From NCBI RefSeq assembly GCF_042453785.1, contig NC_091669.1:35047001-35111000 (forward strand): a stretch of 64,000 nucleotides of DNA, given 5' to 3'. A model generated the notes under the pieces. It saw only the letters and a list, made by a program, of their open reading frames with translations. It had not been told where the DNA came from and did not search any database. Positions 59,840-64,000 of this stretch are shown in pieces. Each line of letters opens with the position of its first letter. The first letter of the stretch is position 1. Made by a program: the position numbers and the translations under genes. The DNA is from Malus domestica (lineage: Eukaryota > Streptophyta > Magnoliopsida > Rosales > Rosaceae).

Positions 59840-60660
59840 GATGGAGGATAAAAACAAGGATCAGAGCATGCCTGCCACCAACCCGTATGATCTGAGGCGA
59901 CATGTGGAGTTCGTGCATGCGATTGGTGTAGCCATGCGGAATAATTGTCCTACTGATGAGTGGCATTCTTGGAAAAATAAATTATAGCAATGATCCCTTA
60001 ACTTTAACTTAATTGGAGTAATTGTCCCTCAACTAAAAATCCATTACCACTGGTCCCTCAACTCATCAAAACGTGGAACTATGGTCCCTTAACTAAAAAT
60101 CCATTACCATTGGTCCCTCAACTTTAACCCAATTGGAGCAATGATCCCTCAACTTTAACTCAATTGTAGTAATGACCTTTTCAACATAACTCATTTTGAC
60201 GAAGTCGACGAAAATGACTACAGCTACACGTTTTGATGAGTCGAGGGATCTCAATTGTAGCAATGGTCATTCCAACATAACTCATTTTGACAAAATTCTG
60301 ACGAAGTTGACGAAAAGTACCATAGCTACACATTTTGATGAGTTGGGGGACTAATGGTAATGAATTTTTAGTTGAGGGACCATTGCTATAATTTACCCTT
60401 CTTGGAAATATGTGCCCTAGAATGCGAAGAAGGCGGTGATGGATGAATAATTAGTAAGTATATTGTTGATGGATCAATAATTAATTTTGTGAAATTTTTT
60501 GTTATATGTTGGAATTAATTATTTGCATATATGTGTAACAGTGTAAGAATACTTTTGATGATGATATGAACGAAGAGTTGATGAAGTTGATGGAGGCGGC
60601 ATTGAAGGGAGGTTACAAGCGGTGGCGTTATGACGTCTAGCAGAATGGAGGACCATCGAA
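59840..60660 (+). pseudogene. Ptta-type gene remnant, copy 1, interrupted by a MITE
   Basis: A frame beginning near 59840 reads LRRHVEFVHAIGVAMRNNCP and DEWHSW, parallel to VIRNHCPFMWESW of copy 2. It is cut at 59974 by a 424-bp MITE and resumes at 60399. A later exon near 60540-60640 reads CKNTFDDDMNEELMKLMEAA, then YKRWRYD, then a TAG. Only the N-terminal part of the gene is represented. Confidence 0.72.
59975..60398. mobile_element. Mutator-type MITE family A, copy 2 (424 bp, 9-bp TSD)
   Basis: It has the same family structure as 45980-46404: TAAATTATAGCAATG at the left, CATTGCTATAATTTA at the right, and the same internal CCCTCAACT and CTAAAAATCCATTACC units. It is flanked by the perfect 9-bp repeat TTCTTGGAA (59966-59974 and 60399-60407). 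Removing it restores the Ptta exon sequence around WHSW. Confidence 0.9.
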
Positions 60661-60855
60661 ATAGTAGTTTTAAATTTATGTTTTTTAGGACAATATTTAA
60701 ATTTAAGGTTTTATTTTTATTTTTTATAAGTTATGTATTTGGACTTAATTAGGCTTTAATTTCTGTTTGGTTTTTTAAATAATTGAATGGAAATAATATC
60801 ATTTTATTTAAGGTTTTAATTATTTTTAGAATAAATATTATAACTGAAAATTTGT

Positions 60856-60917
60856 TTGTAATTATGAAGTTTACGTAAACATAGATATCTATGTTTACGT
60901 AAACTTCATAATTACAA
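60856..60917. repeat. perfect 62-bp palindrome
   Basis: Arms 60856-60886 and 60887-60917 are exact reverse complements with no spacer. The centre is ATAGAT|ATCTAT, and TTTACGTAAA occurs in each arm. It lies between the two Ptta copies inside the CACTA element. Confidence 0.97.
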
Positions 60918-61739
60918 TCGATCACGTTCGTTGCTAAACAGTTTGCACGACAAAGGATGTCCATTGATAAGCTTGCTTCTGGTTTTATGATAGTCAAAGC
61001 AATATTGACATTAGTTTGTAGGCATGCTTGAACCTTCAAAACTGTCATATTCCCATTAATTAGAATGAGCTTACTAAGAACTCTACCATCCTATGTCTTT
61101 TGCACAATATTTTATAATATTAACATAGAAATTATAATTATACTGTGAAATAGCATAAAATTCATAAAGAGTCGCTTTCTCTAAACTCAGTGAGGTGACT
61201 AGATAGCTCGCTGATGCATGCATGCACTTTAGTTGGCACTAAAGCACAATGAAACTTGACCAGCTTTAATTATGTTTTCCTTCTCTAAGATAATGAACAT
61301 TCAACCTAATTCATCTTAGCAATAAGGCTATAAGCAGTCTTACCTTACTTAATTCACGGGTTTTGTCTAATTATTTGCATAATTACTCCTTAATCTAAAT
61401 CGTCTCTCTATATTAGTAGATCCACTATTGTAAACGATTTAAGTTGGCACACCTAGCCTTGGAAAGCAAAACTTGTTGCAGACTTGTAGCGTGAAGTCAT
61501 ATCAACAAGTTGTAAATTTTGTTTTACCGTCCCCAATTGGTATAAACTGTTTGAATTGTTGGGTGATTGTGTTGTTTTTGGGGAGGTTTTGCAGAATGTT
61601 TGGTAGAAAATATAATTCGTCTAATATTTACTTTGTTTATTTGGTTTTTCAAAAAAAAAAAAAAAAAAAAAACAGGGGCCCTTGCAGACTACTTAAGACG
61701 TCACAGACCACTCGCACCACGACTGAGAAGATCACCATT

Positions 61740-63158
61740 ATGTGGGATCCTCAACATCGTGCGGCTGTCACAAAGGAGCAGCATAGTGCGTTGGCCACCG
61801 ACATTGGCTTGGTTATCAGGAACCATTGCCCCTTCATGTGGGAGTCATGGAAAGCTGTCCCACATGAAGTCAAGCCGTTCTTCATGAATTTTCGGTAAGT
61901 ATTTTCAACCTCAAATACTAAATTTTTATTAAAGTATACAAATATTTTAAATTTTAACTACTATTTATTTGTTGAATTTTGCAGTCTCATTATGAGCTCT
62001 CCAACCTCGATGCCAATAAAATGCAGTACATTAACAACCTTTGCTTCTGTAGGTTCACTCAATGGAAGAGTGACCTCCACAAGCATTATGAGCTATATGA
62101 CGGTCCGGAGGTCGCTCTAGCAGTTTGGTGCCCTATAGAGTTGGTGGACCGCTGGGATGAATGGGAGTGGCTCTACGACCATTTTCAAGACAAGAAATAC
62201 CTTGTACGTATAATATATATTTCAATAATATATTAATCAGAAATTTTACAATTTTAAATAAAATTTCCATTTTTTCATTAATTTGTTATAAATATCTAAA
62301 CCAATGCGTTTTTTTTTTAATTCAATAGAAAAAAGTGAGGGCAAACTCAATCAATCGATTGAAGAAGAAACTTCTTCACCGATCCGGCTCACAATGCTTC
62401 TCTTATAGGTTGGAGGAGCGACGTAAGGTAACCGTATATTTATTTTAAGTTTTCAATCTTTTTACTCTTTATTACATAATTGGTAATCTATGTTAACACT
62501 TTTTAAATTTTTTTAGGGGAGTCAAAGTTTCCTGAAATTGACATGTTCAAGGAGGTGTATATTTGGCCCGGGGATGAGCTGATGGAGCAGCTTCATGTTA
62601 GTTATTTCAATTTTTTAATATTCAATTAGTATTAATATTAATTACATGTATATTCAAATTAATTTGTTTATGTCATTTTTCTAGTCCACCATGGTGGAGA
62701 AGGGCCTGACCGTTTTGGATGAGGTGGCTTCCCAGCTTCCTGTAGAGACCCCAATCGAGGAGGTGTTTCCGCCTGCGGATGTTGGCTTTCAGATCATGAC
62801 AGATACACTCGATTAGACCCTCGGTTGTAGGCATGGGAATGTTCACTAGGGGCTTGGAAAAACCTGCCTTCAAGACCCGTCCAGGTATAAAACAAAGGAG
62901 GTCGAAACGTTGACATCTGAAATGGCGGACCTGAAGGAGCAAATTGCAACCCAGCAATCTCAGATTGCAACCTAAAACAATTTGATGAACCAAATTCGTC
63001 GCGCACTTCAAATCTCTAGCATTCATTGCCCCAACATTGAACCACATCCAGAAACGACCTCCTAGCCCCCTGCCATAGCAGCTATGACCTCCCAGCCCCC
63101 CGATGTAGAAACAACACCACTAGCCGGCGATTGTGATGTCGAGGACTTCTTATTTTAG
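61740..63158 (+). pseudogene. Ptta/En-Spm transposase-associated gene, copy 2, nearly full length
   Basis: Blocks in family order are: 61740-61894 (MWDPQHRAAVTKEQ, then NHCPFMWESWKAVPHEVK); 61982-62202 (HYELSNLDANKMQYIN, FTQWKSDLHKHYEL, RWDEWEWLYDHFQDKKY); 62330-62428 (RANSINRLKKKLLHRSGS, SYRLEERR); 62517-62596 (SKFPEIDMFKEVYIWPGDEL); and 62685 to about 63158 (STMVEKGLTVLDEV, FPPADVGFQIM, a coiled-coil-like LTSEMADLKEQIATQ). Stops at about 62814 and later, plus an awkward phase between the first two blocks, mark it as a pseudogene. Such proteins accompany plant CACTA elements; their role is not well defined. Confidence 0.78.
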
Positions 63159-63656
63159 TTTTGTTTTACATTGTTTTCAAATTTAAAAATGCAATTTTCC
63201 ATTTTATGTACATTTTCAATAACTTTTTATTTCAATATTCTTCTTTACATTTTCTATTTTTAATTTCATTAAATTAATTTTTACATAAACCAATATTAGC
63301 AACATTTAAAAGGAAAAAAAAATTAAATAAATAATAAATTATTTAAAAAAAACAAATTTTAAAATCTTACTGTGATGAACTCTATATCCATGGTGCAAGA
63401 GTTTGTGGGTCGAACATCTATGTCCGTCGCGCAGGAGTTTGACCCCAGTTTCGTCGCTTAGTCATGCGCAACGACCATTAACTCCGTCGCACAACCTTTA
63501 TTTCGCATGACGAAGAGCATTCCTCCGTCACACAATGCTTGACATCACGAGCTTTGAGTGACGCTCTCTTCGCCGCCCAATGTTTCCGACGACGGTTTTG
63601 GCCTTTGCGCAACACTTGCCCCTTCGTCACCCAAGCAGTTATTCTTATTAGTGAAA

Positions 63657-64000
63657 CAATTCTTTGACCTTCTCACGCACCAAGCTGTACTTCAAACCCA
63701 AATCCAAATGCCTAGCTCTATGAACTTTTACGAGACGTTTAGTTAACATTCCTAACCCTAATAAAATTTCCAAGCAATCCACAAGAGACCATCATCGGCA
63801 GCATGATATTTCTCCCAATGGGGCACTTGGGTGAAATATTCCACTTGAAATGCCACAGCCTAAAGCTAAACCTACTATTGATCATAGTGGTTGATATAAA
63901 GTACATATATACAAGTGCCGATTACAACATTTACAACCTTTGCACAGTCATATAAGGTATAAAGCGAATCCTACCATTTATGTCTCACTAGCTAGTTCAT
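63657..64000. other. right end of window, no gene seen
   Basis: AT-rich sequence right of the CACTA element. No domain recognised. Confidence 0.5.

Larger units (their letters stand above)
59574..63653 (+). mobile_element. complete CACTA (En/Spm) element, 4.08 kb, non-autonomous
   Basis: The left end CACTAGTAGGAAAAACTA and the right end, read in reverse, CACTAATAAGAATAACTG are matching CACTA termini, followed by GCGTGAC / GGGTGAC. The 3-bp target duplication AAA lies on both sides (59571-59573 and 63654-63656). Subterminal regions (59590-59780 and 63395-63640) are rich in CGTCGCGCAA / TTGCGCGACG motifs, as expected for transposase binding. The interior contains Ptta-type sequence twice but no TNPD-like transposase, so movement would need another element. 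Confidence 0.93.

Overview
The window is plant nuclear DNA. It holds intron-rich genes with GT..AG introns and plant-specific families (gibberellin 2-oxidase, R2R3-MYB, clade-G-like PP2C, SHAGGY-like kinase), set in a dense, nested mass of plant transposons. It is a eudicot. A rosaceous tree (apple/pear/Prunus type) is my guess from the look of the MITE, SINE and LINE families, but the sequence alone does not prove it. I see no prokaryotic, organellar or viral genome structure.

Five cellular protein genes can be modelled to the base, and every exon set keeps the reading frame. They are a C19-type gibberellin 2-beta-dioxygenase (+, 4574-10800, 3 exons), an R2R3-MYB of subgroup 20 (-, 21078-22345, 3 exons), a plastid-targeted START-like/COQ10-like polyketide-cyclase protein (+, 29991-32724, 7 exons), a protein phosphatase 2C (-, 33537-36163, 4 exons) and a SHAGGY/GSK3-like kinase (+, 51337-53992, 12 coding exons plus a 5'-UTR intron). 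They are unrelated neighbours, not an operon or a metabolic cluster. GA deactivation, MYB, PP2C and GSK3 are all hormone or stress signalling functions, but nothing here links them.

Layout. 1-4344: 3' part of a decayed Ty1/copia element whose 3' LTR ends 229 bp before the GA2ox start codon, on the same strand. 4574-10800: GA2ox, whose 4.1-kb intron 1 carries a very young, internally deleted copia element (LTRs differ at 1 of about 240 positions) and whose intron 2 carries a SINE. 10.8-21 kb: gene-poor, with copia, CACTA (Ptta), gypsy-LTR and LINE remnants and two MITEs with 9-bp target duplications. 21-23.2 kb: MYB gene with a Harbinger-type MITE upstream. 24.3-26.2 kb: truncated copia with intact 5-bp duplication. 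27.4-28.0 kb: a tandem duplication later hit by a SINE. 30-36.4 kb: the START-like and PP2C genes. 37.2-38.3 kb: a MULE-like element with about 170-bp terminal inverted repeats around a GC-rich interior (Pack-MULE candidate). 38.4-44.2 kb: a complete 5.8-kb PIF/Harbinger element with both genes (SANT/Myb-like protein and DDE nuclease), each broken by two stops, plus a 1.1-kb CA-based higher-order repeat. 44.2-50.6 kb: MITEs, a SINE and a LINE reverse-transcriptase remnant split by a 1.5-kb non-autonomous LTR element. 51-54 kb: the kinase. 54-64 kb: old LTR remnants, a 710-bp MULE-type element, and a complete 4.08-kb CACTA element that holds two Ptta gene copies, a MITE inserted in an exon and a perfect 62-bp palindrome.

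I found no convincing wholly new biological system. The main value is precise insertion anatomy (TSD/TIR/LTR boundaries and nesting order), two retrotransposons placed to affect a gibberellin gene, and a few structures I cannot explain: the 62-bp palindrome, the CA higher-order array, the GC-rich MULE interior, the GA2ox Cys tail and an unrecognised 72-codon frame at 14353.
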